From the NCBI RefSeq assembly GCF_014199195.1, contig NZ_JACIJE010000003.1, positions 248,001 to 312,000 on the forward strand: a stretch of DNA of 64,000 bases, written 5' to 3'. The notes below the pieces were generated by a model, which was not told the origin of the DNA, ran no database searches, and worked only from the letters and a program-made list of their open reading frames with translations. Source of the stretch: Neoroseomonas alkaliterrae (GTDB lineage: Bacteria; Pseudomonadota; Alphaproteobacteria; Acetobacterales; Acetobacteraceae). The translations under genes and the position numbers were made by a program. Positions 42,683-51,168 of this stretch are shown piece by piece (within the stretch, counting starts at the first letter, position 1; every line of letters starts with the position of its first letter).

Positions 42683-43577
42683 TGGCCGATTGCTCCTTCA
42701 GCCGCTCGATCGCCGCCTTCAGTTCCAGGCCGATGCGCGTCAGCGCCGTGCTCGCGGACTTGCTGCACAGCGTGTTCGCCTCGCGCACGAATTCCTGCGT
42801 GAGGAAGTCGAGCTTGCGCCCGATCGCCTCGCCGCTGCCGAGCATCCGCCGCGCCTCGGCGATATGGGCGGAGAGGCGGTCGAGCTCCTCGCGCACGTCG
42901 GACTTGCCGGCGAGCAGCGCGACCTCGACGGCGAGCCGGTCCTCGGGGACGCGGCGCTCGCCCTCGAGCAGCGCGGCGAGGCTCTCGCGCAGCCGCGCCA
43001 TGTGCAGCGCGGGCTGGTCCGCGGCCTCCCTCTCCGCGAGGTCGCGCAGGGCGGCGATCTCGTCGAGCAGCACGCCCAGGATCTCCGCGAGCTTCGCGCC
43101 CTCGGCGCGGCGCGAGGCGACGAGGCCCTCCAGCGCCCGCGCGAAGGCTGCCGCGATGGCCGCGCGCGCGGCCTCCTCCTCGGCCTCGTCGGGCTCGCGC
43201 GCCTCGGCGCGCAGCACGCCGGGCAGGGCGAGCAGCGCCTCGGCGCGCGGCGGCGGCGCGCCGGGGATGCGCGCGGCGAGGTCGAGCGCGATGCGCAGCG
43301 CCTGCTCGAGCGCGACGGGGTCGGGCGTGAGCCGCGCGGCGGGGCGGTCCTCCCGCTTCACGCTCAGCGTCGCCGAGACATTGCCGCGCTTGAGAACGCG
43401 GCCCGCCATCTCCTTCAGCGGGGCTTCCAGCGCGTCGTAGCCGCCGGGCAGGCGCAGCCGTACATCGAGGCCGCGGCCGTTGACGCTGCGCAATTCCCAC
43501 TGGAAGGAGGAACCGTCCGGCAGCGCGCCGCCCTCGCGGGCGAAGCCGGTCATCGAGGAAAGGGAGTGTGCGGCCAT
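42672..43577 (-). CDS. yicC: YicC family endoribonuclease
   Basis: A 301-residue protein with the YicC N-terminal domain (SSMTGFAREGG, then WELRSVNGRGLDVRLRLP) and the DUF1732 C-terminal domain (ELDRLSAHIAEARRML, then GRKLDFLTQEFVREANTLCS, TRIGLELKAAIERLKEQSAN), all canonical. YicC is an RNase reported to cut the small RNA RyhB and other transcripts. The ATG at 43577 places the first residues as MAAHSLSS; a second ATG at 43553 is possible and would fit the usual start MTGFA. It is divergent from the SDR gene, with only 30 bases between starts, so their promoters must overlap. Confidence 0.93.
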   Translation of the reverse strand: MAAHSLSSMTGFAREGGALPDGSSFQWELRSVNGRGLDVRLRLPGGYDALEAPLKEMAGRVLKRGNVSATLSVKREDRPAARLTPDPVALEQALRIALDLAARIPGAPPPRAEALLALPGVLRAEAREPDEAEEEAARAAIAAAFARALEGLVASRRAEGAKLAEILGVLLDEIAALRDLAEREAADQPALHMARLRESLAALLEGERRVPEDRLAVEVALLAGKSDVREELDRLSAHIAEARRMLGSGEAIGRKLDFLTQEFVREANTLCSKSASTALTRIGLELKAAIERLKEQSANVE

Positions 43578-43607
43578 GGCGCCGCTTCTCCCCCGCGGAG
43601 GGGCCGG

Positions 43608-44390
43608 ATGCAAGCGGGCTGGAACCATGTGCTGATCACCGGCGCCTCCTCGGGGCTGGGGCGCGCGCTCGCCGAGGCCTGCGCGCGGCCCGGGGCGATG
43701 CTGCACCTCTCCGGGCGCGACGCGGCGCGGCTCGATGCCGCCGCCGCAGCCTGCGCCGCCCGTGGCGCCGAGGTCCGCGCCCGCGTGCTGGACGTGCGCG
43801 ACGCCGCGGCGATGGAGGCCTGGATCGGCGGCGCGGGGCGGCTCGATCTCGTCATCGCCAATGCGGGCGTCTCGGCGGGCACCGGCGGGGCGACGGAACC
43901 GGCCGGGCAGGCGCGACGGATCTTCGAGACCAACGTGACCGGCGTGCTCAACACCGCCCTGCCCGCCATCGCCGCCATGGCGGAACAGGCGCCGGGGCCG
44001 GACGGCATCCGCGGGCGGGTCGCGGTGATCGCCTCCCTCGCCGCCTTCCTCGCCGCCCCCGGTGCGCCGGCCTATTGCGCGACCAAGGCGGCGGTGCAGC
44101 GCTGGGCCGAGGCTCTGGACGCGAGCGAGCGCCGGCGCGGCATCCGCCTGCATGCCGTCTGCCCCGGCTATGTCCGCACGCCGATGACCGCGCGCAACCC
44201 CTTCCCCATGCCCCTGCTGATGGATGCCGGGGAGGCGGCGCGGCGGACGCTCGCCGGCATCGCGCGCGGGCGCACGCGCATCGCCTATCCCTGGCCGACC
44301 TACGCCATGGCGCGCCTTCTCGGCGCCTTGCCGCCCGGCCTGATCGCGCGGATCTTCGCGCGGATGCCGGACAAGCCCGCGGGAGGATGA
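43608..44390 (+). CDS. Short-chain dehydrogenase/reductase
   Basis: A 260-residue SDR with the full set of active-site residues: VLITGASSGLGRALAEACAR (cofactor loop), NAGVSAG, a catalytic Ser in VIASLAAFLA, and YCATK (Y-x3-K). VCPGYVRTPMT follows as usual. Its tail ends GLIARIFARMPDKPAGG, and PWPTYAMARLLGALPPG is a hydrophobic stretch that may associate with the membrane. The stop overlaps the M20 peptidase start (ATGA). Specific substrate unknown. Confidence 0.88.
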   Translation: MQAGWNHVLITGASSGLGRALAEACARPGAMLHLSGRDAARLDAAAAACAARGAEVRARVLDVRDAAAMEAWIGGAGRLDLVIANAGVSAGTGGATEPAGQARRIFETNVTGVLNTALPAIAAMAEQAPGPDGIRGRVAVIASLAAFLAAPGAPAYCATKAAVQRWAEALDASERRRGIRLHAVCPGYVRTPMTARNPFPMPLLMDAGEAARRTLAGIARGRTRIAYPWPTYAMARLLGALPPGLIARIFARMPDKPAGG

Positions 44391-45526
44391 GCATGCGCGA
44401 CCTGACGACCGAGGGGCTGCTCGATGCCGTGCGGGCCTGGGTGGAGATCGAGAGCCCGACCAACGACGCCGCCGGCGTCAACCGCGTGGCCGACCACGCG
44501 GAAGGCCTGCTGCGCGGGATCGGCGCCGCCATCGAGCGCACGCCGGGCCGCGACGGCTACGGCGACATCCTGATCGGCCGCGTGCAGGGCACCGAGGACG
44601 GCCCAGGCCTGCTGCTGCTCGGCCACATGGACACGGTGCATCAGCGCGGGACCTTCGGCTTCCGCGCCGAGGGCGAGCGCGCCTACGGCCCGGGCATCTA
44701 CGACATGAAGGGCGGCAATGCGATGGCGGTCGCGGCGCTGCAGCACCTGCACGCGCAGGGCCGCCGCCCGCGCCTGCCGGTCAGCGTGATGATGATCCCG
44801 GACGAGGAAGTGGGCAGCCCGTCCTCGCGCGCCGCCATCGAGGCAGAAGCCTTGAGGCATCGCGCCGCGCTGGTGGTGGAACCCTCCGGCGAGGGCGGGA
44901 AGTTCACCGTCGCGCGGCACGGCATCGCGCGCTGGCACATCCGCACCATCGGCCGGCCCGCCCATGCCGGGGCCTATCACGCCGAGGGCCGCTCCGCGGT
45001 GCGGGAAATGGCGCACCACATCCTCGCGCTCGAGGCGCTGACCGACCATCCCCGCAACTTCTTCGTCAACATCGGCATCGTGCAGGGCGGCACGCATGAA
45101 AACATGGTGCCCGCCGAATGCAACGCGATCTGCTACGCGCTGGTGCCGACCGCGGCCGAGGAGGCGGAACTGCGCGCCGCCGTGCAGGCGCTGCCGCGGC
45201 ATGATGCGGATGTGCGCACCGAGGTCTCGCCCGGCCTCGGCCGCCCGCCCTTCGTCAAGACGCCGGCCATCCAGGCGCTCTACGACCATGCGGCGATGCT
45301 GGCCGCGGAATGCGGCCTGCCCTCGGCCGGGGAGCGCGTCGCCGGCGGCGGCTCGGACGGCAACTTCACCGGCGCGCTCGGCGTGCCGACGCTCGATGGC
45401 CTCGGCGTGATCGGCGGCGGGCCGCATACGCGGGAGGAATATGTCGAGTTGCGCTGCCTGCTGCCACGCACGCGGATGCTCGCGCGGCTGTTCGAGACGC
45501 TGGGGGCCGGTGTGGCCGGCCTATAG
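44387..45526 (+). CDS. M20 family metallopeptidase (glutamate carboxypeptidase-like)
   Basis: A 379-residue two-zinc aminoacyl hydrolase. Metal and catalytic residues are in place: H80 and D82 in LLGHMDTVH, D106 in GPGIYDMKGG, and E140-E141 in IPDEEVGS. ARWHIRTIGRPAHAGAYHAE is the dimerisation domain loop with its His. It resembles carboxypeptidase G2-type enzymes, which release C-terminal glutamate from folates or act on other N-acyl amino acids. It overlaps the SDR upstream and, by six bases, the convergent SppA-like gene. No signal peptide, so cytoplasmic. Confidence 0.9.
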   Translation: MSMRDLTTEGLLDAVRAWVEIESPTNDAAGVNRVADHAEGLLRGIGAAIERTPGRDGYGDILIGRVQGTEDGPGLLLLGHMDTVHQRGTFGFRAEGERAYGPGIYDMKGGNAMAVAALQHLHAQGRRPRLPVSVMMIPDEEVGSPSSRAAIEAEALRHRAALVVEPSGEGGKFTVARHGIARWHIRTIGRPAHAGAYHAEGRSAVREMAHHILALEALTDHPRNFFVNIGIVQGGTHENMVPAECNAICYALVPTAAEEAELRAAVQALPRHDADVRTEVSPGLGRPPFVKTPAIQALYDHAAMLAAECGLPSAGERVAGGGSDGNFTGALGVPTLDGLGVIGGGPHTREEYVELRCLLPRTRMLARLFETLGAGVAGL

Positions 45527-46336
45527 GCCGAGCCGCGCCCAGGCCGCGCGTTCCTCCAGCGCATGGGTCAGCGCCTCGACGCCCTCCCGCGCCCCCGGGA
45601 TCAGGCGCCAGGGGAAGGGCCGGCGCCGCTGGCCAAGGCGGATGATCCGCACCTTCTCCCCGAAGCGGCGCTTCGCCTCGCCTTCCGCATCGCCGAGCGC
45701 GTCGGCGAGGCCGAGGGCGAGCGCCTCTCGCCCCAGCCAGAAGCGGCCGCTGAAGAGCGTCTCCTCCGGCGCCTTGAGCCGCGCGCCACGCCGCATCCGC
45801 ACCCAGTCCTTGAACTCCTCGTGCAGCCGAGCGAGGAGTTCCTCGAGGCGCGCCACATCCTCGCCGCGCTCGGGGCGGAAGGGGTCGAGGAAGGACTTCT
45901 CCTCCCCCGCCGTGCGCAGCCGGCGCTCGATGCCGAGCCGCGCGATCGCCTCGGTGAAGCCGAAGCCTGCGCTGATGACGCCGATCGAACCCAGGATGGA
46001 GGCCGGGTCGGCCACGATCTCGTCCGCCGCCGTGGCGACCCAGTAGCCGCCCGAGGCCGCGGCATCCTCGACCACGGCGATGGTCGGCACCTTCTTCTCC
46101 TCGGCGAGCCGGCGGATGCGCGCGGCGATCAGCGAGGACTGCACCGGCGAGCCGCCGGGCGAGTTGATCACCAGCATCACCGCCGCGAGCCGGCGGATGG
46201 AGAAGGCGCGCTCGAGCAGCGGGCCGATCCCCGCCGCCGAGAGCCCACCGCCGAAAGGGTCGGGACGCGCCGCGATCAGGCCGGTCAAACGCAGCAGCGC
46301 GACGCGCGGCGCGCGGTCGAGGAAGGAGAACACCAT
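45521..46336 (-). CDS. Short S49 family signal peptide peptidase (SppA/SohB-like)
   Basis: A 271-residue serine peptidase. The S49 core includes VMLVINSPGGSPVQSS, then VVEDAAASGGYWVATAADEI with the nucleophile S95 and ADPASILGSIGVI, and a downstream Lys, K147 in EEKSFLDPFRP, as the likely general base. The N-terminus (MVFSFLDRAPRVALLRLTGL) lacks the clear membrane helix of SppA, so it may be peripheral or cytoplasmic, like the short SohB/SppA-like form common in alphaproteobacteria. It is divergent from the flavin monooxygenase, with 76 bases between starts. Confidence 0.88.
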   Translation of the reverse strand: MVFSFLDRAPRVALLRLTGLIAARPDPFGGGLSAAGIGPLLERAFSIRRLAAVMLVINSPGGSPVQSSLIAARIRRLAEEKKVPTIAVVEDAAASGGYWVATAADEIVADPASILGSIGVISAGFGFTEAIARLGIERRLRTAGEEKSFLDPFRPERGEDVARLEELLARLHEEFKDWVRMRRGARLKAPEETLFSGRFWLGREALALGLADALGDAEGEAKRRFGEKVRIIRLGQRRRPFPWRLIPGAREGVEALTHALEERAAWARLGL

Positions 46337-46412
46337 GGCCCAGTAGATGCGGCCCGCGCGGCCGGCATCAAGCGCCCTTGCAGGGCGCGACGCGCCGCGC
46401 TGCAATCGCCGG

Positions 46413-47609
46413 ATGACCGAGAACCGCGTCCTGATCGCCGGCGCCGGCCCTGCCGGCCTCGTCGCCGCCGCCGCCCTGGCCGAGGAAGGCATCCCCGTCC
46501 TGATCGTCGAGCAGGCGCGCGACCTGCCGGACGACCTGCGCGCCTCCACCTTCCACCCGCCGACCCTCGACATGCTCGACCGCTTCGGCGTGACGGAGGC
46601 GATGATCGCGCAGGGCCTTATCTGCCCGACCTGGCAGTTCCGCGACCGGCATGCCGGCGTGATCGCGACCTTCGACCTCGGCCATCTGAAGGACGACACG
46701 CGCCACCCCTACCGGCTGCAATGCGAGCAGTGGCGCCTGACGCGCATGCTGCGCGACCGCCTCGCGGCCAATCCCGCCGTCGCCTTCCTCTACGATGCGA
46801 AGGCGGTGGAGGTGGCGCAGGACGCCGACGGCGTGACGCTGACCATCGAGCGGCCCGACGGCTCGCGGGAGCCGCTGCGCGGCCGCTTCCTGATCGGCGC
46901 GGACGGCGCCTCCTCGGCGGTGCGCAAGTCGCTCGGCATCGGCTTCGAGGGCATGACCATCCCCGAGATCTTCCTCACCCTCTCAACCCCGTTTCCCTTC
47001 CACGAGGCGATCGAGGACCTCGCCAACATCGCCTACATCTCGGACCCCGAGGAATGGTTCGTGCTGCTGCGCACCGCATCCCTCTGGCGCGTGCTCTTCC
47101 CGACCGACCCCGAGGAGACGGAGGCGCGCATGATGGACCCGGCGCGCATCGAGCAACGGCTGCAGGCGGTGGCGCCTAACCCCGCCGGCTACGAGCTGCG
47201 CCATCGCACCGCCTATCGCGTGCATGAGCGCGTGGCGGACACCTATGCGAAGGGCCGCTGCTTCCTCGCCGGCGATGCGGCGCACATCAACAATCCGCTC
47301 GGCGGCATGGGCATGAACGGGGGCGTGCACGACGCCTTCAACCTCGCGGAGAAGCTCGCTGAGGTCTGGCGCGGGGCCGATCCGGCGCTGATGGAACGCT
47401 ACTCGCGCCAGCGGCGGAAGGTCGCGCTCGAGACGGTGCAGGCGACGGCGCTGCGCAACCGCCAGATCCTGAACCAGCGCGACCCCGAGGTGCGGCGCGC
47501 CTACCACGACGAGCTGCGCGCGACCGCCGCCGACCCGGCGAAGCACCGCGCCTTCCTGCTGCGCACCTCGATGATCCAGTCGCTGCGGGATCTGGAGCAG
47601 GTGGCATGA
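46413..47609 (+). CDS. FAD-dependent aromatic monooxygenase (PHBH/MhpA fold)
   Basis: A 398-residue class A flavoprotein hydroxylase. The three family motifs are GAGPAGLVAAAALAEEG (N-terminal GxGxxG), IGADGASSAVRKSLG (the DG motif, about 162-176) and FLAGDAAHINNPLGGMGMN (the GD motif, about 285-303). Members hydroxylate phenolic or pyridine rings with NAD(P)H and oxygen. Its stop overlaps the amidase gene (ATGA), so the two share a transcript. Together with the neighbouring amidase and the maleate-isomerase relative it suggests breakdown of an N-containing aromatic compound; this is inference. No ring-cleavage dioxygenase is visible. Confidence 0.88.
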   Translation: MTENRVLIAGAGPAGLVAAAALAEEGIPVLIVEQARDLPDDLRASTFHPPTLDMLDRFGVTEAMIAQGLICPTWQFRDRHAGVIATFDLGHLKDDTRHPYRLQCEQWRLTRMLRDRLAANPAVAFLYDAKAVEVAQDADGVTLTIERPDGSREPLRGRFLIGADGASSAVRKSLGIGFEGMTIPEIFLTLSTPFPFHEAIEDLANIAYISDPEEWFVLLRTASLWRVLFPTDPEETEARMMDPARIEQRLQAVAPNPAGYELRHRTAYRVHERVADTYAKGRCFLAGDAAHINNPLGGMGMNGGVHDAFNLAEKLAEVWRGADPALMERYSRQRRKVALETVQATALRNRQILNQRDPEVRRAYHDELRATAADPAKHRAFLLRTSMIQSLRDLEQVA

Positions 47610-48238
47610 GCGGACACCCCGAGGCCGACATCTACCACCGCCAGGGCATGGGCAACCGCGCCGGGCTCGGGCAGGCGCCGGCGCTGGTCATCGTGGATTT
47701 CGTCGTGGGCTTCGCAGACCCGGCGCATTTCGGCGGCGGCAACATCGCCCCGGCGATCGCGCAGACGGTGCATCTCCTCGCCTTCGCGCGCCGGCACGGC
47801 TGGCCCGTCGCGCATACCCGCGTCGTCTATGCCGAGGACGGCTCGGATGCCGGCGTCTTCACGCTGAAGGCGCCCTCGCTGCGCAAGCTGACGGAAACCA
47901 GCCCGCTGTCGCAGATCGTCCCGGAACTCGCGCCACTGCCGGGCGAGCTGGTGGTGCGCAAGCAGGGCGCCTCGGGCTTCTTCGAGACCAACCTCGCCGG
48001 ATGGCTCGCCTTCCGGCGCGTGGACACGGTGGCGGTGGCGGGCTGCACCACATCGGGTTGCGTGCGCGCGACCGTGGTGGACGCGATGCAGCACAATCTC
48101 CGCACCATCTGCGTGACGGACTGCGTCGGCGACCGCGCGATCGGGCCGCACGAGGCGAACCTCTTCGACATCGGCCAGAAATACGCCGACCTGATGACGC
48201 GCGCGGAACTCGAGGCCGCCTGGAGGGCGCCGGGATAG
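47606..48238 (+). CDS. Isochorismatase-fold amidohydrolase (N-carbamoylsarcosine/maleamate type)
   Basis: A 210-residue cysteine hydrolase with the triad D31 (LVIVDFVVGF), K119 (VVRKQGASGFF) and C152 (CTTSGCVRATV). The N-terminus EADIYHRQGMGNRAGLG is like that of N-carbamoylsarcosine amidase and of NicF-type maleamate amidohydrolases rather than of isochorismatase or nicotinamidase. It cleaves an amide or ureido bond in the cytoplasm. It is translationally coupled to the flavin monooxygenase before it. Substrate is inferred, not proven. Confidence 0.85.
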   Translation: MSGHPEADIYHRQGMGNRAGLGQAPALVIVDFVVGFADPAHFGGGNIAPAIAQTVHLLAFARRHGWPVAHTRVVYAEDGSDAGVFTLKAPSLRKLTETSPLSQIVPELAPLPGELVVRKQGASGFFETNLAGWLAFRRVDTVAVAGCTTSGCVRATVVDAMQHNLRTICVTDCVGDRAIGPHEANLFDIGQKYADLMTRAELEAAWRAPG

Positions 48239-48268
48239 CACAGCACCCGCAGCCGCATGTCGGCGCGG

Positions 48269-49243
48269 CTATCCGCGGCGCGCGCCGGTCGCGCGCACGA
48301 TCGCGCCCACCTTCTCGCTCTCGGCCCGCATGAAGGCGGCGAACTCCGCGCGGCGCATCACCCGCGGCACCGAGCCGCCGGCGATGATGCGCTCGCGCAG
48401 GTCCGGCTCCTGCAAGGACGCGGCAAGCGCCTCGTCGAGCCGCGCGAGGATCGGCTCCGGTACGCCCGCGGGCGTGGCGAGGCCGAACCAGCCCGTGGTG
48501 GTCACGTCCACGCCCTGCTCGCGCATGGTGGGCAGGTCGGGGAAGGCGGGCACGCGCTCCGGGCCGCTGACGGCGATCGGGCGCATCCGTCCGCCCTGCG
48601 CCATCGCCGCGACGGCGGAGATGGACTGGAACAGCACGTCGAGCCGCCCCTCGATCAGGTCCGTGTTCATCTGCCCGGCCTGGTTGTAGGGCGCGTGGGT
48701 GATCTCGATGCCCGTGATCTGCCCGAACTGCGCGGCGGCGAGATGCTGCGAGGAGCCGATGCCCACCGAGCCGAAATTCAGCGGCCGCCCGAGCCCGCGC
48801 GCCCAGGCGATGAAGGATTGCAGGTCGCGCGGCGGGTTCTGCGGCGGCACCACCACGATGTTCGGCACCAGCGCGATCAGCCCGACGGCGGCGAAGTCGC
48901 GCTCGGCATCGAAGGGCATGGTGTCGTGCAGCCAGCGGTTCGCGGCGTGGGAGGCGATGGAGGCGAGGCCGACCGTGTAGCCGTCCGGCGCACTGCGCGC
49001 GAGCGCGGTCATGCCGATATTCGTCCCGGCCCCCGGCCGGTTCTCCACCACCACCGGCTGGCCGAGCCGCGCCGAGAGCCGGTCGCCGACCAGACGCGAG
49101 ATCACATCCCCCGCCCCGCCGGCCGGGCCGGGATTGATCCAGCGGATCGGACGGTCGGGCCATGAGCCCTGCGCGCCGGCCGCGCGCGGCAGCAGCAGCG
49201 CGGGGGCGGCGAGCAACAGCGGGCGGCGGCTGGTCCGGATCAT
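48269..49243 (-). CDS. TctC/Bug-type periplasmic solute-binding protein
   Basis: A 324-residue exported protein of the tripartite tricarboxylate receptor family. Signal peptide LLLAAPALLLPRAAGAQ, then PDRPIRWINPGPAGGAGDVI and VVENRPGAGTNIGMTALAR, the family's ligand-site motif. Typical later blocks are GRPLNFGSVGIGSSQHL and WFGLATPAGVPEPILARL. Bug proteins bind carboxylates or small aromatics and deliver them to TctAB permeases or to signalling systems. No tctA/tctB is in the window, so this is one of three orphan copies here. It may serve the catabolic genes on either side (46413-48238 and 49369). Confidence 0.93.
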   Translation of the reverse strand: MIRTSRRPLLLAAPALLLPRAAGAQGSWPDRPIRWINPGPAGGAGDVISRLVGDRLSARLGQPVVVENRPGAGTNIGMTALARSAPDGYTVGLASIASHAANRWLHDTMPFDAERDFAAVGLIALVPNIVVVPPQNPPRDLQSFIAWARGLGRPLNFGSVGIGSSQHLAAAQFGQITGIEITHAPYNQAGQMNTDLIEGRLDVLFQSISAVAAMAQGGRMRPIAVSGPERVPAFPDLPTMREQGVDVTTTGWFGLATPAGVPEPILARLDEALAASLQEPDLRERIIAGGSVPRVMRRAEFAAFMRAESEKVGAIVRATGARRG

Positions 49244-49368
49244 GGTCCTGGTTCTCCGACGTGAAGACCCGCGATCCTTCCGCCTGCGCGCGCCGCATGC
49301 AAGGGCTGGCGCGCCCGCGCGCCTGTGGCAGGCTCGGGACGCCGGGGCCGGCGTGAAGGAGGGTTGCG

Positions 49369-50118
49369 ATGGGCAGGGACGTTCTGGGCTGGCGGAGGCT
49401 GTTCGGCGTGATGGGGCCGTCCACCAACACCGTCGTGCAGCCGGATTTCGACATGATGCGCCCGGCCGGCGTCACCAACCACTATTCGCGCATCTTCACG
49501 CCCAATGCCGACGCCGTCTCCAACGAGACCTTCCGCGCCGGCGCGGAACTGATCGGGGCGAACACGCTCGACGCCGTGCGCTCGGTCATGACCTGCAACC
49601 CGGACTACCTGGTCATGGGCATGTCGGCCGTCACCTTCTTCGATGGCGCGAAGGGTGCGGACCGCTTCATCGCGCAGGTGAAGGAGGTGTCGGGCCTCGA
49701 CATCTCGGTCGGCAGCCATGCCTGCACGGCGGCGCTGAACGCCTATGGCGGGGTGAAGCGGCTCGCGGTGCTCTCGCCCTACTGGCCGGCGATGAACACC
49801 GAAGTGGCGCGCTATTTCGGCGACATGGGCTTCACCGTGGTGCGCGACATCGCCCTGCAATGCCGCTCCTGGACCGGCATCGCGCAGGTCACGCCGGCTG
49901 AATGCGTCGCGGCGCTGAAGAAGCTCGATGGCGACGACGTGGACGCGATCGTGCAGGTCGGCACCAACCTTTCCATGGTGCGCCTCGCGGCGATGGCGGA
50001 GCTGTGGCTCGGCAAGCCGGTCATCGCCATCAACGCCGCCACCTACTGGCACGCGCTGCGCGCCAACGGGATCATGGACAAGGTCGCCGGATGCGGGCGG
50101 CTGCTCGAGGAATTCTGA
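49369..50118 (+). CDS. Asp/Glu racemase-maleate isomerase family member lacking the catalytic cysteines
   Basis: A 249-residue protein (MGRDVLGWRRLFGVMGPSTN) after a strong AAGGAGGG ribosome binding site at 49356-49363. The fold fits maleate isomerases and arylmalonate decarboxylases, with the V-x-P/PSTNT entry and INAATYWHALRANGI at the C-terminus. Where relatives carry catalytic Cys (usually C-T-S and S-C-T-N-L) it has GMSAVTF at about 84-90 and VGTNLSM at about 197-203, so both are absent. Remaining cysteines (76, 119, 165, 179, 242) lie elsewhere. Either it uses another mechanism or it has another role. It sits with catabolic genes. Confidence 0.8.
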   Translation: MGRDVLGWRRLFGVMGPSTNTVVQPDFDMMRPAGVTNHYSRIFTPNADAVSNETFRAGAELIGANTLDAVRSVMTCNPDYLVMGMSAVTFFDGAKGADRFIAQVKEVSGLDISVGSHACTAALNAYGGVKRLAVLSPYWPAMNTEVARYFGDMGFTVVRDIALQCRSWTGIAQVTPAECVAALKKLDGDDVDAIVQVGTNLSMVRLAAMAELWLGKPVIAINAATYWHALRANGIMDKVAGCGRLLEEF

Positions 50119-50627
50119 TGCCGATCCGCCCCGCCACCGAGGCCGACATCCCCGCCATCACCGCCATCTTCAACGAGGTCATCGCGACCTCCACCGCGAT
50201 CTACGCCGATGATCCCTTCACCGAGGAGGACCGCCGCGCCTGGTTCGCGCAGCGCCGCGCCGCGGGCTATCCGGTGCTGGTGGCTGAGGAGGATGGCGAG
50301 GTGCTCGGCCTGGCGTCCTTCGGGGAATTCCGCGCCTGGCCGGGCTTCCGCCACACGGTCGAGCATTCGGTGCATGTGCGCGACGGGGCGCGCGGGCGCG
50401 GCATCGGCACCGCACTCGTCGCCGCGCTGTTCGAGCCCGCCCGCGCGCTGGGCAAGCATGTGATGATCGCGGGCGTCGACGCGGCGAATGCGGGCTCGAT
50501 CCGCATGCATGAGCGGCTCGGCTTCGCGCGCGGCGCGGTGCTGCGGGAGGTCGGGCGCAAGTTCGGCCGGTGGCTGGATCTCGAACTGATGCAGAAATTC
50601 CTCGACGCACCGGGAGCGCCGCGATGA
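50118..50627 (+). CDS. GNAT acetyltransferase, phosphinothricin/methionine-sulfone type
   Basis: A 169-residue N-acetyltransferase. It begins MPIRPATEADIPAITAIFNE and has the YADDPFTEEDRRAWFAQR segment of Pat/MnaT enzymes, the acetyl-CoA loop VRDGARGRGIGTALVAALF (with R-G-x-G-x-G/A), and VDAANAGSIRMHERLGFARG. These enzymes acetylate the amino group of amino-acid-like compounds such as phosphinothricin, methionine sulfoximine or sulfone. It overlaps the racemase-like gene by one base (TGATG) and the next gene by four. The natural substrate is unknown. Confidence 0.9.
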   Translation: MPIRPATEADIPAITAIFNEVIATSTAIYADDPFTEEDRRAWFAQRRAAGYPVLVAEEDGEVLGLASFGEFRAWPGFRHTVEHSVHVRDGARGRGIGTALVAALFEPARALGKHVMIAGVDAANAGSIRMHERLGFARGAVLREVGRKFGRWLDLELMQKFLDAPGAPR

Positions 50628-51052
50628 CGGATGAGGAGATCCGCGCCCTGCTGCTGCGCACGCGCCGCATCGCCGTGGTCGGCGCCTCGGACCGTCCCGA
50701 CCGGCCGAGCAACGGCGTCTTCCGCTTCCTGCTCGACCGCGGCTACGACGCCATGCCCGTGAACCCGGCGCTGGCGGGCCGCGCGGTGCATGGCGTCCGC
50801 GCGGTCGCGACGCTGGCCGAGGCCCGGCCGCTCGACATGGTGGACGTGTTCCGCCGCAGTGCCGAGGCCGGCGCCGTGGTGGAGGAGGCGATCCGGCTCG
50901 GCGCGCGCTCGGTCTGGCTCCAGCTCGGCGTGGTGGACGAGGCGGCGGCGAGGCGCGCGCGCGAGGCGGGCATCGCCTTCGTGATGGACCGCTGCCCGGC
51001 GATCGAATGGCGCCGGCTCGGCCTGCCGCCGCGGATCGCGACAGTCCCGTGA
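50624..51052 (+). CDS. CoA-binding domain protein (YccU-like)
   Basis: A 142-residue Rossmann-fold protein. It starts MTDEEIRALLLRTRRIAVVG and has VVGASDRPDRPSNGVFRFLLDRG, then GYDAMPVNPALAGRAVHGV, VDVFRRSAEAGAVVEEAI, VWLQLGVVDE and AFVMDRCPAIEWRRL. All are conserved in the YccU-type family related to the CoA-ligase (SucD-like) nucleotide-binding domain. The biological role is not established. Its ATG overlaps the acetyltransferase stop (ATGA), ending a three-gene unit from 49369. Confidence 0.9.
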   Translation: MTDEEIRALLLRTRRIAVVGASDRPDRPSNGVFRFLLDRGYDAMPVNPALAGRAVHGVRAVATLAEARPLDMVDVFRRSAEAGAVVEEAIRLGARSVWLQLGVVDEAAARRAREAGIAFVMDRCPAIEWRRLGLPPRIATVP

Positions 51053-51168
51053 CTCCGCCCGCCGCGGCTTGAAAGCGCCGCGGCCCTGGGCCATGTCGCC
51101 CGCGGTCGGGACAGCGGGCCGCCGCACGGCTGCGCCCCCGGCCCATGTCGGGAGAGGATGATCGAGGG

